From: Nocardioides salarius | GTDB lineage: Bacteria > Actinomycetota > Actinomycetes > Propionibacteriales > Nocardioidaceae | Reading direction: 5' to 3' | DNA: 64,000 nucleotides | Assembly (NCBI RefSeq): GCF_016907435.1 | Contig: NZ_JAFBBZ010000001.1 | Location: 4,092,001-4,156,000, forward strand | Shown: positions 31,954-41,295 of the stretch, in pieces | How positions within the stretch are numbered: position 1 is the first letter of the stretch | How the letters are laid out: every line of letters starts with the position of its first letter | Translations under genes and position numbers: made by a program | Notes under the pieces: model-generated | What the model was told of the DNA's origin: nothing | The model's input: the letters and a program-made list of their open reading frames with translations, nothing else | Database searches by the model: none

Positions 31954-32133
31954 GTGTCTGCAATTCTCAGTGGCGGTCTGTCCGCCATCGTCGCCACCGT
32001 CACCACCACCGCGGTCGGCGGCGTCGTCGCCGCCGTGACGGTCGTCAGCCTGGTCAACTCCAGCACCGGGACCGAGGGTCCGTCGCCGGCGAACGTCAAC
32101 CAGCCGGTCGTCCAGTACGGCACCAACGGCTGA
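31954..32133 (+). CDS. DUF2613-family small membrane-anchored protein
   Basis: A 59-residue protein: MSAILSGGLSAIVATVTT, a hydrophobic Val/Ala helix (about 10-35), then a short external tail with GPSPANVNQPVVQYGTNG. This plan matches DUF2613, whose mycobacterial member (Rv0236A) sits next to aftD. The GTG start has a GGGAGGG ribosome site six bases upstream. A TACTCT at 31921-31926 may be its -10. It lies about 2 kb from the AftD-like gene. It would be easy to miss because of its size. Confidence 0.7.
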   Translation: MSAILSGGLSAIVATVTTTAVGGVVAAVTVVSLVNSSTGTEGPSPANVNQPVVQYGTNG

Positions 32134-32155
32134 CCCGGACCACCGGACGGGCTCG

Positions 32156-33319
32156 CTAGTCGGAGCCGGCCACCCGCCGGCCCGACAGCACCGCCACCAG
32201 CACGTCGGCGAACGACTGCTGGGCCCGTGTCCACGTGAAGCGCCGGCTCTGCTCCAGGGCGCCGCGGCCCAGCTGCTCGCGCAGCGCCGCGTCGTCCAGG
32301 AGCCGGCCCAACGTGGCCGTGAAGCTCGCCTGGTCGTCGACCAGCACCCCCGAGTGCCCGTCGACCACCGACTCCTGGGTCCCGCCCGCGGAGCGGTAGG
32401 CCAGTGTGGGCGTGGTGTGCATGCCGGCCTCGCCGATCACCAGGCCCCAGCCCTCCTTGAGCGAGGGCAGCGCCAGGACCCAGGCCCGCTCGTAGACCTC
32501 GTGCTTGTGCTCCTCGTCGACGTGACCTTCGAAGACCACGCTGGCGCCGGCACCGCGCGCCGCGACGTACTCGTGCAGCTCGGCCTCCCACCAGCCCGAG
32601 CCCACGACGTGCAGGCGCAGGTCGGGGTGGCGCGCGCGCAGCGCGAGCACGGCGTCGACCGCGTGCTCGACCTGCTTGTGCGGCACCAGCCGCCCCACCA
32701 CCGCGACCATCGGCGTCGGGCTCTTGCCGGGGTCGACGTGCACGTAGGGGTCGGTGCCGTTGTGCACCACCGCGGTGCGCGCCGGGTCGACGCCGAGCTC
32801 GGCGAGCTCGTCGCGGGTCGCGCTCGAGACCGCGACGTACTGCTGGCGTCGGTAGAGCCAGGGCGCCAGCCGGCGCTCGATCCACCAGCCGACCTGGCCC
32901 GAGCGGCCCGGGTAGACCACGGGCCACTGCTCGCGGTGCACGTGGTGGACCAGCACCAGCACGGGACGCCTGGTCACCAGGCGCGAGAAGAAGGGCAGAC
33001 CGTTCTGGACGTCGACCACCACGTCGGGGGCGCCGTGCGGACCGTCGAGGTCACCGCGGCGCAGCGCCCGCATGCCCTGGGCGTAGACGCTGAGCTTGGT
33101 GCCGCGGCGCACGAAGCGCACGCCGTCGACGACCTCCTCGGGCGGCGCAGCGGCGTGCGCGGCACAGAAGACGGTGACGGTGCAGCCACGCTCGACGAGG
33201 CCGGCCGCCATCTTCTCCAGGTAGCGCTCGGCGCCCCCGCCCTCGGGGTTGGCGGTGTCGCGCCAGCTGAGGAACGCGACGTGGCGACCGGCGAGCGGCC
33301 CGGTGTGCTGTTCGTGCAT
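32156..33319 (-). CDS. GT4-family glycosyltransferase
   Basis: A 387-residue retaining glycosyltransferase with the GT-B fold. The N-terminal domain starts HVAFLSWRDTANPEGGGAERYL, with the Gly-rich loop typical of GT4. The C-terminal nucleotide-sugar domain has VAVVGRLVPHKQVEHAVDA, LHVVGSGWWE and the E-x7-E motif in KEGWGLVIGEAG. It probably adds a sugar to a lipid-linked acceptor on the cytoplasmic face. The mycobacterial cluster contains a similar enzyme (Rv0225). The ATG at 33319 is chosen over the longer frame because it lies six bases after TACCTT and starts a proper domain. Confidence 0.88.
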   Translation of the reverse strand: MHEQHTGPLAGRHVAFLSWRDTANPEGGGAERYLEKMAAGLVERGCTVTVFCAAHAAAPPEEVVDGVRFVRRGTKLSVYAQGMRALRRGDLDGPHGAPDVVVDVQNGLPFFSRLVTRRPVLVLVHHVHREQWPVVYPGRSGQVGWWIERRLAPWLYRRQQYVAVSSATRDELAELGVDPARTAVVHNGTDPYVHVDPGKSPTPMVAVVGRLVPHKQVEHAVDAVLALRARHPDLRLHVVGSGWWEAELHEYVAARGAGASVVFEGHVDEEHKHEVYERAWVLALPSLKEGWGLVIGEAGMHTTPTLAYRSAGGTQESVVDGHSGVLVDDQASFTATLGRLLDDAALREQLGRGALEQSRRFTWTRAQQSFADVLVAVLSGRRVAGSD

Positions 33320-33325
33320 CGGGGG

Positions 33326-33345
33326 AAGGTACCAGTGGGTAGGGT
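33326..33345. promoter_or_regulatory. Back-to-back leaderless promoters in a 32-base gap
   Basis: Minus TACCTT (33326-33331) serves the glycosyltransferase and plus TAGGGT (33340-33345) serves the methyltransferase. Each ends six bases before its start codon. The -10 boxes are only eight bases apart, so each -35 must lie inside the opposite coding region. Confidence 0.65.
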
Positions 33346-33351
33346 GCGCGC

Positions 33352-34119
33352 GTGCCGAGCCCGATGACGTCCCGTCCCCGCTCCCGGGCCTTCCGCGCCA
33401 CGCTGCGCCGGTCGGTGCGGCTGCTGCGGGAGTTCCGCCACGAGCAGGACGACCCGGCGCGCTTCTACACCGCCCTGGCGCAGGACTCCGCCGCCCAGCT
33501 GGCCTCCTACACCGACCTGGAGGGCACGGTCCTGCTCGACGTGGGCGGCGGTCCCGGCTACTTCCGCGACGCCTTCGCCGCCGCGGGTGCGACCTACCTG
33601 GCACTGGACTCCGACGTCGGCGAGCTGGCCGGCCTGGGCACCATCGCCAACGGCACCGTCGTGGGCAGCGGCATGCAGCTGCCCTTCCGCGACCGCAGCG
33701 TCGACGTCTGCTACTCCTCCAACGTGCTCGAGCACGTGCCCGAGCCGTGGACGATGGCCCGCGAGATGGTGCGGGTCACCAGGCCGGGCGGCCTGGTCTT
33801 CATCAGCTACACCGTGTGGTTCGGGCCGTGGGGCGGGCACGAGACCGCGCCGTGGCACTACCTCGGTGGCGCCCGGGCCCGACGCCGCTACGCGCGCACC
33901 CACGGCCACGAGCCGAAGAACAGGTACGGCGAGTCGCTCTTCGCCGTCACCGTGGGGGCCGGTCTCGACTGGGCGCGGCAGGAGGCCGCCGCCGGCGGCG
34001 TGGAGCTGGTCGACCTCAGCCCGCGCTACAACCCCTGGTGGTCACGTTGGCTGCTGCGGGTGCCGGTGCTGCGCGAGGTCGTGACCTGGAACCTCGTGAT
34101 CGTGCTGCGCCGGCGATGA
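33352..34119 (+). CDS. SAM-dependent methyltransferase of the glycan cluster
   Basis: A 255-residue class I methyltransferase. The SAM-binding motif is LLDVGGGPGYFRDAF, then ALDSDVGEL as the acidic strand and CYSSNVLEHVPEP as motif IV-like. The target is unknown; a sugar hydroxyl or lipid is plausible given the setting, and Rv0224c in the mycobacterial cluster is also a methyltransferase. The GTG start follows TAGGGT by six bases. Its stop overlaps the start of the AftD-like gene (ATGA), so the two are co-translated. Confidence 0.88.
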   Translation: MPSPMTSRPRSRAFRATLRRSVRLLREFRHEQDDPARFYTALAQDSAAQLASYTDLEGTVLLDVGGGPGYFRDAFAAAGATYLALDSDVGELAGLGTIANGTVVGSGMQLPFRDRSVDVCYSSNVLEHVPEPWTMAREMVRVTRPGGLVFISYTVWFGPWGGHETAPWHYLGGARARRRYARTHGHEPKNRYGESLFAVTVGAGLDWARQEAAAGGVELVDLSPRYNPWWSRWLLRVPVLREVVTWNLVIVLRRR

Positions 34120-37100
34120 GCGAGGCCGCCGCGACCGACGGCGGTCGCCTCGGTCTGCGCGTGCTCGCAGGCTGCGCCCTGCTCGTGGGCCTGGCGTTCG
34201 TGCAGGACCCGGGGCTGCTGGCCGCCGACACGAAGTTCGACCTCGTCGCGGCGCCGGGCGACTTCCTGGCTCGCGCGCTGCACCTGTGGGACGGCGAGGG
34301 GGCGCTGGGGCAGCTGCAGAACCAGGCCTACGGCTACCTGTGGCCGATGGGCAGCTTCTTCTGGCTCGGCGCGCTCCTGGCCGTGCCCGGCTGGGTGGTG
34401 CAACGGCTCTGGTGGGGGCTGGTGCTGGCGGTCGCCTTCGCCGGCACCGCCCGGCTGGCCCGTGCCCTGGGTGTGCGCAGCGACCTGGCGTGCCTGGTCG
34501 CGGGCGCGGCGTTCGCCCTCTCCCCGCGGGTGCTGACCACGATGGGCCCGATCTCGAGCGAGACCTGGCCCGTCGCCCTGGTCCCGTGGGTGCTGCTGCC
34601 GCTGGTCGTGGGTGCCGAGCGTGGCTCGCCGCGCCGGGCCGCGGCGCTCTCGGCGCTGGCGATCAGCCTGGTCGGGGGAGTCAACGCGGCCGCGTCCTTC
34701 GCGGTGATCCCGCTCGGGGCGCTGTGGCTGCTGACCCGCACGCCCGGGCCGCGGCGGCGCGCGCTGATGCTCTGGTGGCCGGCCTTCACCCTGCTGGGCA
34801 CGCTGTGGTGGCTGGTCCCGCTGGCGCTGATGGGCTCCTACAGCCCCCCGTTCCTGGACTACATCGAGTCGGCGTCGGTCACCACGTTCCCCACCACGAT
34901 CGTCGACGCGCTGCGCGGCACGTCGAACTGGGTGCCCTACGTCGAGGGCGGATCGCGGGCGGGACGTGACCTGTTGACGACGTCGTTCCTGGCGCTGAAC
35001 TCGGCGGTCGTGCTGGTGCTCGGGCTCGCCGGGCTGATGCTGCGAGACCACCCGCACCGGCGCTTCCTGGGCCTGGGCCTGCTCGTCGGGCTGCTGATGG
35101 TCACCGCTGGTCACCTGGGTGCGGTGCAGGGCTGGTTCGCCCCGGCCCTGCAGGTGCAGCTCGACGGGGTGCTGTCGCCGCTGCGCAACGTGCACAAGTT
35201 CGACCCCGTGCTGCGGCTGCCGCTGGCCATCGGCCTGGCGCTCAGCCTCGACGCGCTGGTGGCATCGGGGCGCCGAGGTGCGGCCCGTGCCGGCGACGCC
35301 CGGACCGCCCGCCTGGTGCGCCTGAACACCGCGACGGCGCTGGCCGTCACGGTGGCGGTCGTCGCCGGGGCCGCCGCCCCGGCGCTCGCCGGCCGCGTCG
35401 CACCCGCCGGGGCCGTCCTCGAGGTCCCGGGCTACTGGACCGAGACGGCTGCCTGGCTCGAGGACCAGGAGCGCGAGGAGGGTGATGCGACCGCGCTGCT
35501 CGTGCCCGGCTCCACCTTCGCGCGCTACCTGTGGGGCGACCCCGACGACGAGCCGATGCAGTGGCTGGCCGGCACCCGGTGGGCGGTGCGCAACGTCGTG
35601 CCGCTCGTGCCCCCCGGGAACATCCGGATGCTCGACGGGATCGAGGCACGCCTGGCGCAGGGCCACGGCTCCCCGGGGCTGGCTGCGTCCCTGCGCCGCG
35701 CGGGCCTGCGCTACGTCGTGGTGCGCGGCGACCTCGAGCGCGCCGACGACGCGCCCGACCCGGTCCTGGTGCGCCAGGCCCTGCGCGAGAGCCCAGGGGT
35801 CGTCCAGGTGGCCGGCTTCGGGCCGCTGCTGGGCGGGGTCGCGCTGCTCGACCAGGACGACGGTGGGCGGGTGCTCGCGGCCGGCGGCTGGCAGAGCGCC
35901 TACCAGGCCGTCGAGGTGTGGGCCGTCACGGACGCCGAGCCCGCGGTCGCGGCCGACGTCACTGCCCTGGTCGCGGCGGGCCCCGAGGACCTCGCCGACC
36001 TGGTCGACGCCGGCGCGCTCGACGACCGGCCCGTCGTGCTGGCCGCCGACGTGCCCACCGAGCTGCCCGAGCAGCTGGACGACGTCCCCGTCGTGCTGAG
36101 CGACGGGCTGCGCGTGCGTGAGCGCTCCTTCGCCCGCATCCACGACGGCAGCTCGGCCGCACTGGTCGAGGGCGACGTGCGGCGCACCGGCAACCCGGTG
36201 CGCGACTACCTGCTCGACGAGGGCGACCGGTGGTCCACCACCGCGCGGCTGGTCGGGGCGGCGTCGCTGTCGGCATCCTCCTCGGCCTCCGACGCCGACT
36301 CCCTGGGGAGCATCCGGCGGGGGTCCTCGCCGTGGGCGGCCCTCGACGGCGCCGAGGAGTCGGCGTGGCGCTCGGGGCCCGGTCGCGCGGGCACCGCGTG
36401 GTGGCGCCTCGACCTCGAGACCCCGCTCGACCCGAGCACCGTGCGGCTCGTCGGCGGCCCCGACGCCGCCGACGACCAGGAGGTGCAGGTGCGCACCGGC
36501 GCGGGCACCTCCGACCCGGTCGAGGTCGGGCCCGGCGAGAGCCGCACGGTCCCGCTCGAGGGCGGCCCGACGTCCTACGTCGAGGTGCGCTCGCTCGAGG
36601 CGGACCGGACGCTGAGCCTGGCCGAGGTCCGCATCCCCGGCGTGCAGGTGCGCCGTCCGCTGGTCCTGCCGCTGCTGCCCGAGGCGTGGGGTGCCCCGGA
36701 CGCCGTGGTGCTGCGCGCCGACAAGGACCACCGGGGCGGGTGCGTGGAGCTCGGCGACGTCGAGCAGGAGCGCAACGAGGTCCGCTGCGTGCAGCGCCGC
36801 GTCGTCGAGCCCGAGGAGGCCAGCGGCCTCGACCGGGTGGTGCGCCTGGCCGCCCCGGCCGACTTCTCCGAGGTGGCGCTGCGGGTGCGTCCCCGCGCCG
36901 GCGACGCGTTGTCGCGGCTGGTGCTGCAGGGTCGCGCGGTCGGGGTGCAGGCCAGCAGCACGGCCGTGCCGGACCCGCGGGGCTCGGCCCTGGCGGCCCT
37001 CGACGGCAACCCCGGCACGACCTGGCTCGCCGACCCCGACGACCCGAGCCCGACCCTGCGGATCTCGTGGCTCGGCGTCGAGCGGGTGCGCTTCCTGCGC

Positions 37101-38321
37101 CTGCGCACCGACGCCGACGCCGCCGCGGCCACCCCGACCCGGGTGCGGGTGAGCTGGGGTGCGCAGAGCCTCGAGGTCGACCTCGTCGACGGCCGGGCAC
37201 GCCTGCCGGGTGTCCGCACCGACACGCTGGACGTCGAGGTGCTCGAGACCGAGGACGTCACCGACCTCGGCTTCGACGGGGTGCCGCACCCGGTCGGCGC
37301 CGGCATCGGCGAGCTCCGCCTGGGCGGGGTGCCCTACGAGCCGCTGCGTCTCTCGCTCGACCGGCGTCGCTACGCCTGCGGCACCGGGCCCAGCCTGCGC
37401 GTCGGAGCGACCACCTGGCGCACCCGCGTCGAGGGGTCCCCGGCGCAGCTGGCGGCGGGCCGCAGCACCGAGGTGGTGCCCTGCGGACCTGGCGCCGGGC
37501 CCACGCAGCGGCGGTTGAGCCTGCCCCAGGGCGAGACCACGGTGCGGATGAGCGACACGGCGGCGTTCGCGGTGGAGTCGGTCGTGCTGGGCTCGTTGCC
37601 CGAGCCCGCGCCGGGCGCCCTCCTCGACGCCGGCCTCGACCTGGCGCGCTCCCCGGCCGGTCGCGATGTGGGCGAGCCCCCGGGGGACGCGAGGTTGGCC
37701 GCGGTGCGGGAGAACACCAACCCCGGCTGGACCGGCGCGCGCGAGGGCGAGGGACTGGTCCCGCTCACGGTCGACGGTTGGCAGCAGGCCTGGCTGCTCC
37801 CGCCCGGGTCGGCCGGCCCGCTGGAGCTGCGCTTCGCGCCCGACCGCGCCTACCGCTGGGGCCTGGTGGTCGGGGCGCTGGGCCTGCTGGTGCTGCTGCT
37901 CGTGGTCGTCGTGCCGCTGGTGCGCCGCCGCGCGGCCCGCGACGTCGAGCATCCGCCCCTCTCGGCGCGCCAGGCCCGTCCCGCGACGGCGGCGCTCACC
38001 GCTGTGCTGGGCGCCGGGCTGCTGGCCGGATGGGCGGGCCTGCTGCTCGCCGTGGTGAGCGTCGGCGTCGTGGTGCTGCTGCGACGCCGTGCGCCCGACT
38101 GGGAGCCGTGGCTGCTGGCGCTGCCCGCGTTCGCGGCGGTGGCGGCGTACGCCGCGCGGCCCTGGGGCGACCCGGCCGGCTGGGCCGGGACGCTGGCCTG
38201 GCCCGCCTACCTGGTGGTGCTGCCGGTGGCGGCGGTGCTCTTCTCGGCCGGTGCCGCACCGCGGCGGCGCAGGGGATGGACGCTCTTGAGGCGCAGCGCC
38301 GGCCGCTCGACGAGGCGGTAG
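34116..38321 (+). CDS. AftD-like alpha-(1->3)-arabinofuranosyltransferase (DUF3367)
   Basis: A giant membrane enzyme of 1401 residues, the same size as mycobacterial AftD (about 1400). The N-terminal GT-C membrane domain (about 1-420) includes the signature DTKFDLVAAPGDFLARALHLW and LQNQAYGYLWPMGSFF. A long extracytoplasmic region follows (about 420-1230), with beta-rich stretches like carbohydrate-binding F5/8 type C domains (AALDGNPGTTWLADPDD). Three or four helices close the protein. AftD adds branching arabinofuranose to arabinogalactan and lipoarabinomannan. This lineage is not expected to have a mycolyl-arabinogalactan wall, so the sugar donor and acceptor are uncertain. Its last 115 bases overlap the convergent acyltransferase gene. 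Confidence 0.85.
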   Translation: MSEAAATDGGRLGLRVLAGCALLVGLAFVQDPGLLAADTKFDLVAAPGDFLARALHLWDGEGALGQLQNQAYGYLWPMGSFFWLGALLAVPGWVVQRLWWGLVLAVAFAGTARLARALGVRSDLACLVAGAAFALSPRVLTTMGPISSETWPVALVPWVLLPLVVGAERGSPRRAAALSALAISLVGGVNAAASFAVIPLGALWLLTRTPGPRRRALMLWWPAFTLLGTLWWLVPLALMGSYSPPFLDYIESASVTTFPTTIVDALRGTSNWVPYVEGGSRAGRDLLTTSFLALNSAVVLVLGLAGLMLRDHPHRRFLGLGLLVGLLMVTAGHLGAVQGWFAPALQVQLDGVLSPLRNVHKFDPVLRLPLAIGLALSLDALVASGRRGAARAGDARTARLVRLNTATALAVTVAVVAGAAAPALAGRVAPAGAVLEVPGYWTETAAWLEDQEREEGDATALLVPGSTFARYLWGDPDDEPMQWLAGTRWAVRNVVPLVPPGNIRMLDGIEARLAQGHGSPGLAASLRRAGLRYVVVRGDLERADDAPDPVLVRQALRESPGVVQVAGFGPLLGGVALLDQDDGGRVLAAGGWQSAYQAVEVWAVTDAEPAVAADVTALVAAGPEDLADLVDAGALDDRPVVLAADVPTELPEQLDDVPVVLSDGLRVRERSFARIHDGSSAALVEGDVRRTGNPVRDYLLDEGDRWSTTARLVGAASLSASSSASDADSLGSIRRGSSPWAALDGAEESAWRSGPGRAGTAWWRLDLETPLDPSTVRLVGGPDAADDQEVQVRTGAGTSDPVEVGPGESRTVPLEGGPTSYVEVRSLEADRTLSLAEVRIPGVQVRRPLVLPLLPEAWGAPDAVVLRADKDHRGGCVELGDVEQERNEVRCVQRRVVEPEEASGLDRVVRLAAPADFSEVALRVRPRAGDALSRLVLQGRAVGVQASSTAVPDPRGSALAALDGNPGTTWLADPDDPSPTLRISWLGVERVRFLRLRTDADAAAATPTRVRVSWGAQSLEVDLVDGRARLPGVRTDTLDVEVLETEDVTDLGFDGVPHPVGAGIGELRLGGVPYEPLRLSLDRRRYACGTGPSLRVGATTWRTRVEGSPAQLAAGRSTEVVPCGPGAGPTQRRLSLPQGETTVRMSDTAAFAVESVVLGSLPEPAPGALLDAGLDLARSPAGRDVGEPPGDARLAAVRENTNPGWTGAREGEGLVPLTVDGWQQAWLLPPGSAGPLELRFAPDRAYRWGLVVGALGLLVLLLVVVVPLVRRRAARDVEHPPLSARQARPATAALTAVLGAGLLAGWAGLLLAVVSVGVVVLLRRRAPDWEPWLLALPAFAAVAAYAARPWGDPAGWAGTLAWPAYLVVLPVAAVLFSAGAAPRRRRGWTLLRRSAGRSTRR

Positions 38322-39439
38322 GCCACCTCGGCGGCGACGATGCTGGCCACCAGCGTGAGGGCCCAGATCTGCAGGCCGCGACCGGCGAAGAGCTCCCACC
38401 CGGTCGTCCGCATCACCAGGTGCAGCAGCGGCAGGTGCAGGCAGAAGATCCCGTAGGAGACCAGGCCCAGGTGCCGCGCGCCGCGGTTGGTCAGCAGCCG
38501 GTCGAAGGTGGTGGCGCCCGCGTCGGGACGGCGCACCCGCAGCACCGCGGGCAGCACCAGCAGAGCGCCCACCGCCGCGTAGAGCAGGTGCTTGGTCAGC
38601 GACTGTCCGGCGGTCGGGGCGGCGAGCAGGACCGGCCCGGCCACCGGGGTCGAGGCCACCAGCAGCAGGCCGACCGCCGCGCTCCAGCAGACCCCGGGCT
38701 GCGCGGCCAGGCGCGCCAGCAGCGAGACGGGTCGCCCGCCCCGACCACGCACCAGGAGCACCTGGGCCAGGGCCAGCCCGATGCCCGCGGCGAACCAGGT
38801 CAGGTAGGCCGGCAGCCACTGCCCGGCGTCGACGTCACGGCCCTCCCCGACGCGCAGCGCGCCGTCGAGGTGCCACCACACGCTGGCCGCCACCATCGCG
38901 GCCAGCACCGCCACCGTGCGCCGGACGTCGAGACCGGGTCGGCGCCCGGTCGCCAGGAGCATCAGCAGCGGGAGGAGCAGGTAGAAGTGCACCTCGACCA
39001 TCAGGCTCCACATGTGGGTCAGGCCCGCCGGGAAGGCGGGGTCGACCATCGAGGAGGACAGCAGCACCGCCGCGGCCCGGTCGCCGGCGCCGAGGGCGGC
39101 GTTGGCGTCGATGAACCACAGCGCGGCCAGCACCGCGACCAGGTAGACCGGCACGATGCGCAGGAACCGCTTCCACAGGTAGTGCCCGGTGGCGGGTCGC
39201 GCCGAGGCGTCGGCGGCCGCCTGCAGCCACGCCCGCGAGAGCAGGAAGCCGGAGAGCACGAAGAAGAGCGCCACGCCCACGTCGAGACGCGCGAGCAGAC
39301 GACCGGCGGTGCCGTTGTCGGTGTACTCGCCGCCCCAGAAGGCGGCGTGCGTGGTCAGCACCGCCACGGCACCGACCGCGCGCAGCGCGTCGAGGTGCGG
39401 GAACTGCTCGACGACCCGCTCGGGCGGCGGGGTGCTCAC
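38207..39439 (-). CDS. Acyltransferase 3 family membrane protein
   Basis: A 410-residue integral membrane acyltransferase with about ten hydrophobic segments. The opening FPHLDALRAVGAVAVLTTHAAFW has the conserved His of the family, followed by LFFVLSGFLLSRAW, KRFLRIVPVYL and MWSLMVEVHFYLLLPLL. Such enzymes O-acylate exported glycans, using acetyl- or other acyl-CoA. Rv0228 of the mycobacterial cluster belongs to the same family. The GTG start overlaps the stop of the upstream membrane-protein gene (GTGA). The 3' end overlaps the AftD-like gene by 115 bases on the other strand. Confidence 0.88.
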   Translation of the reverse strand: MSTPPPERVVEQFPHLDALRAVGAVAVLTTHAAFWGGEYTDNGTAGRLLARLDVGVALFFVLSGFLLSRAWLQAAADASARPATGHYLWKRFLRIVPVYLVAVLAALWFIDANAALGAGDRAAAVLLSSSMVDPAFPAGLTHMWSLMVEVHFYLLLPLLMLLATGRRPGLDVRRTVAVLAAMVAASVWWHLDGALRVGEGRDVDAGQWLPAYLTWFAAGIGLALAQVLLVRGRGGRPVSLLARLAAQPGVCWSAAVGLLLVASTPVAGPVLLAAPTAGQSLTKHLLYAAVGALLVLPAVLRVRRPDAGATTFDRLLTNRGARHLGLVSYGIFCLHLPLLHLVMRTTGWELFAGRGLQIWALTLVASIVAAEVAYRLVERPALRLKSVHPLRRRGAAPAEKSTAATGSTTR

Positions 39440-41283
39440 AGCGGGTCCCCGGCGACGGCCTCGCCGACCTCGACCACGTCGACGCACAGGGTGGTGCCCG
39501 AGCGGAGCCCGCCGAGGGTGACCTGGCCGATCTCCGCCTCCACGCGCCAGAACAGCTCGCCGGGGCCCCGGCGCACCGCAGCGCGCGTCGTGGTGTCCTG
39601 CACCGTCACCTCCACCGTGTCGTCGCTCGACGCGGCGAAGCCCAGGTGCACCCACCAGGTGCTGTCGAAGGCCGTGCCGTCGAGGTCGATGGTGACGGGG
39701 GAGGGGCCGATCCGCCAACCGCAGCCCTCGTCGGGCCCCGGCGCAGCGTCGACGGCGACGTCGATCTCGGCCCGGTGGGCCCGGCCGGCCTCGTCGAGGA
39801 CGACCAGGTCGTCGGTGACCTCCGGGAAGCGCAGCCCGGGCACCTGCAGCGGCAGCAGCCGCAGCGTCGTGTTGGCCGGGAACTGGTAGCCGGGCACCAC
39901 CTGGGGCGGCACGACCTGGTCGGCCAGGTCGAGGCTGCCCCGGCCTGCGAGTGTCTCGCGGGCCGTCTGCAGGTAGGCCTCGCCGGGGTTGTCCTGGTGC
40001 CAGGTGCGCACGTAGGCCGCCGAGCTCAGCACGCCGCCGAGCAGCACCGCAGTGACCGCCAGCGCCCCGGCGACGCGCGCCGCGGGGCGCGGTGGGGCGG
40101 GCAGCCGCTCGAGCAGTGCCGGCCGAGGCGAGCGCGGCTCGCTGGAGCCGACCGCTCCCTCGACCCGGGTGGTGGCCAGCACCAGCGCCAGCAGCGCCAC
40201 CGGCAGCACGTCGGTGAGGTAGCGGTACTCCAGGCCCACCACCCCGCCGACGACCTGGGCCCGGCTGGTCAGGACCAGCACGTACGCCACGAGGGCGTAG
40301 CCGGCCAGCAGCACCCACGCCCGGCCGGTGCGCCGGCGCAGCAGCGACAGCCCTGCCACGCACGAGACCAGCACCACCCAGGTCAGCGCGACCGCCCACC
40401 CCGGCGGGTCGGCGTACGACGTCGGGGGGTTGCTGGCCTCCCAGCGCCAGGGCCCGCCGAGCAGGCCCACGGGCAGCGTCGAGCCCAGCATCGACCACGC
40501 CAGGTCGTCGCCGACGGCCTCGCCGGTCTGCGACTCGACGAAGACCTGCGGCACCTGGGTCAGGTAGTAGGCGCTGAAGGCGACGCCCACGGTGCCGAGC
40601 AGCGCGGCGGCGCGCCAGTGCCCGGCCACCGCGCTGCGGACCCGCCGCCAGGGGCCGCCCTCGGTGAACCAGCCGAGCAGCAGGGCGGCCAGCACCAGCG
40701 GGACCAGGACGGCCTTGACGTAGGCCAGCAGCCCCAGGACCACGAGTGCGGCGGTCGCGGCCAGCCAGCGGCCGCGCCCGGTGCGCAGGTGCAGGACCCA
40801 CGTGGCGACCGCACCCATGAGCACCGCCTGCAGCGGCAGCTGGTTGAGCGCGGCCGCCCACCACATCGTGGCGGGCAGCGCGATGACGGAGGTCTGGTGC
40901 AGCGCCAGGAGCACCACGACGCGCCAGCGCGCACCGACCAGCACCAGGAGCATGGCGGCGCAGGCCACCCCGGCGAGCACGTGCAGGGTCAGCGTGGTCG
41001 CGGCGGCCGCGGCCCACCGGTCCGGCTCGGCGGTCGAGACCAGCCAGGCCAGGGCGCGTCCCAGCGGCATCAGCTGGGAGTCGAAGGGGTCTAGGAGCTG
41101 GCGCGGGGAGCGCGCGCCCAACGCGTCGCGCACCAGGCGGTGGTCGTCGGTGTAGAACCACGAGCCGTGCAGCGCCCAGCCGCGGGACAGCGCCCCGGCC
41201 ACGAGCACGGCGGCGCAGGCGAGCAGGACCCGGACGCGTGCGGTGGTGGTGGCCTGGGCGGGCTCGGCGGCAGTCAGCGGCAC
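39436..41283 (-). CDS. Large membrane protein of the glycan cluster, possible GT-C glycosyltransferase
   Basis: A 615-residue protein with about eleven N-terminal helices and an external C-terminal domain (about 430-615) that ends in a beta-rich region with GCGWRIGPSPVTIDLDG. The first external loop holds the acidic pair WFYTDDHRL, a common arrangement for the catalytic Asp residues of GT-C enzymes; this supports a glycosyltransferase but does not prove it. It is co-translated with the acyltransferase. The GTG start lies six bases after CACACT, a non-consensus but correctly placed -10. Confidence 0.65.
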   Translation of the reverse strand: MPLTAAEPAQATTTARVRVLLACAAVLVAGALSRGWALHGSWFYTDDHRLVRDALGARSPRQLLDPFDSQLMPLGRALAWLVSTAEPDRWAAAAATTLTLHVLAGVACAAMLLVLVGARWRVVVLLALHQTSVIALPATMWWAAALNQLPLQAVLMGAVATWVLHLRTGRGRWLAATAALVVLGLLAYVKAVLVPLVLAALLLGWFTEGGPWRRVRSAVAGHWRAAALLGTVGVAFSAYYLTQVPQVFVESQTGEAVGDDLAWSMLGSTLPVGLLGGPWRWEASNPPTSYADPPGWAVALTWVVLVSCVAGLSLLRRRTGRAWVLLAGYALVAYVLVLTSRAQVVGGVVGLEYRYLTDVLPVALLALVLATTRVEGAVGSSEPRSPRPALLERLPAPPRPAARVAGALAVTAVLLGGVLSSAAYVRTWHQDNPGEAYLQTARETLAGRGSLDLADQVVPPQVVPGYQFPANTTLRLLPLQVPGLRFPEVTDDLVVLDEAGRAHRAEIDVAVDAAPGPDEGCGWRIGPSPVTIDLDGTAFDSTWWVHLGFAASSDDTVEVTVQDTTTRAAVRRGPGELFWRVEAEIGQVTLGGLRSGTTLCVDVVEVGEAVAGDPL

Positions 41284-41289
41284 GGCGAG

Positions 41290-41295
41290 AGTGTG
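41290..41295 (-). promoter_or_regulatory. Possible -10 element of leaderless membrane-protein gene
   Basis: CACACT on the minus strand ends six bases before the GTG at 41283. The same hexamer at the same spacing precedes the GlxA-type gene at 46884. Confidence 0.35.

Noticed and set aside
34026..38819. A 1597-codon minus-strand open frame over the AftD-like gene
   Set aside because: Composition is Arg/Gly/Ala/His-rich without motifs, while the plus-strand frame has clear AftD features.
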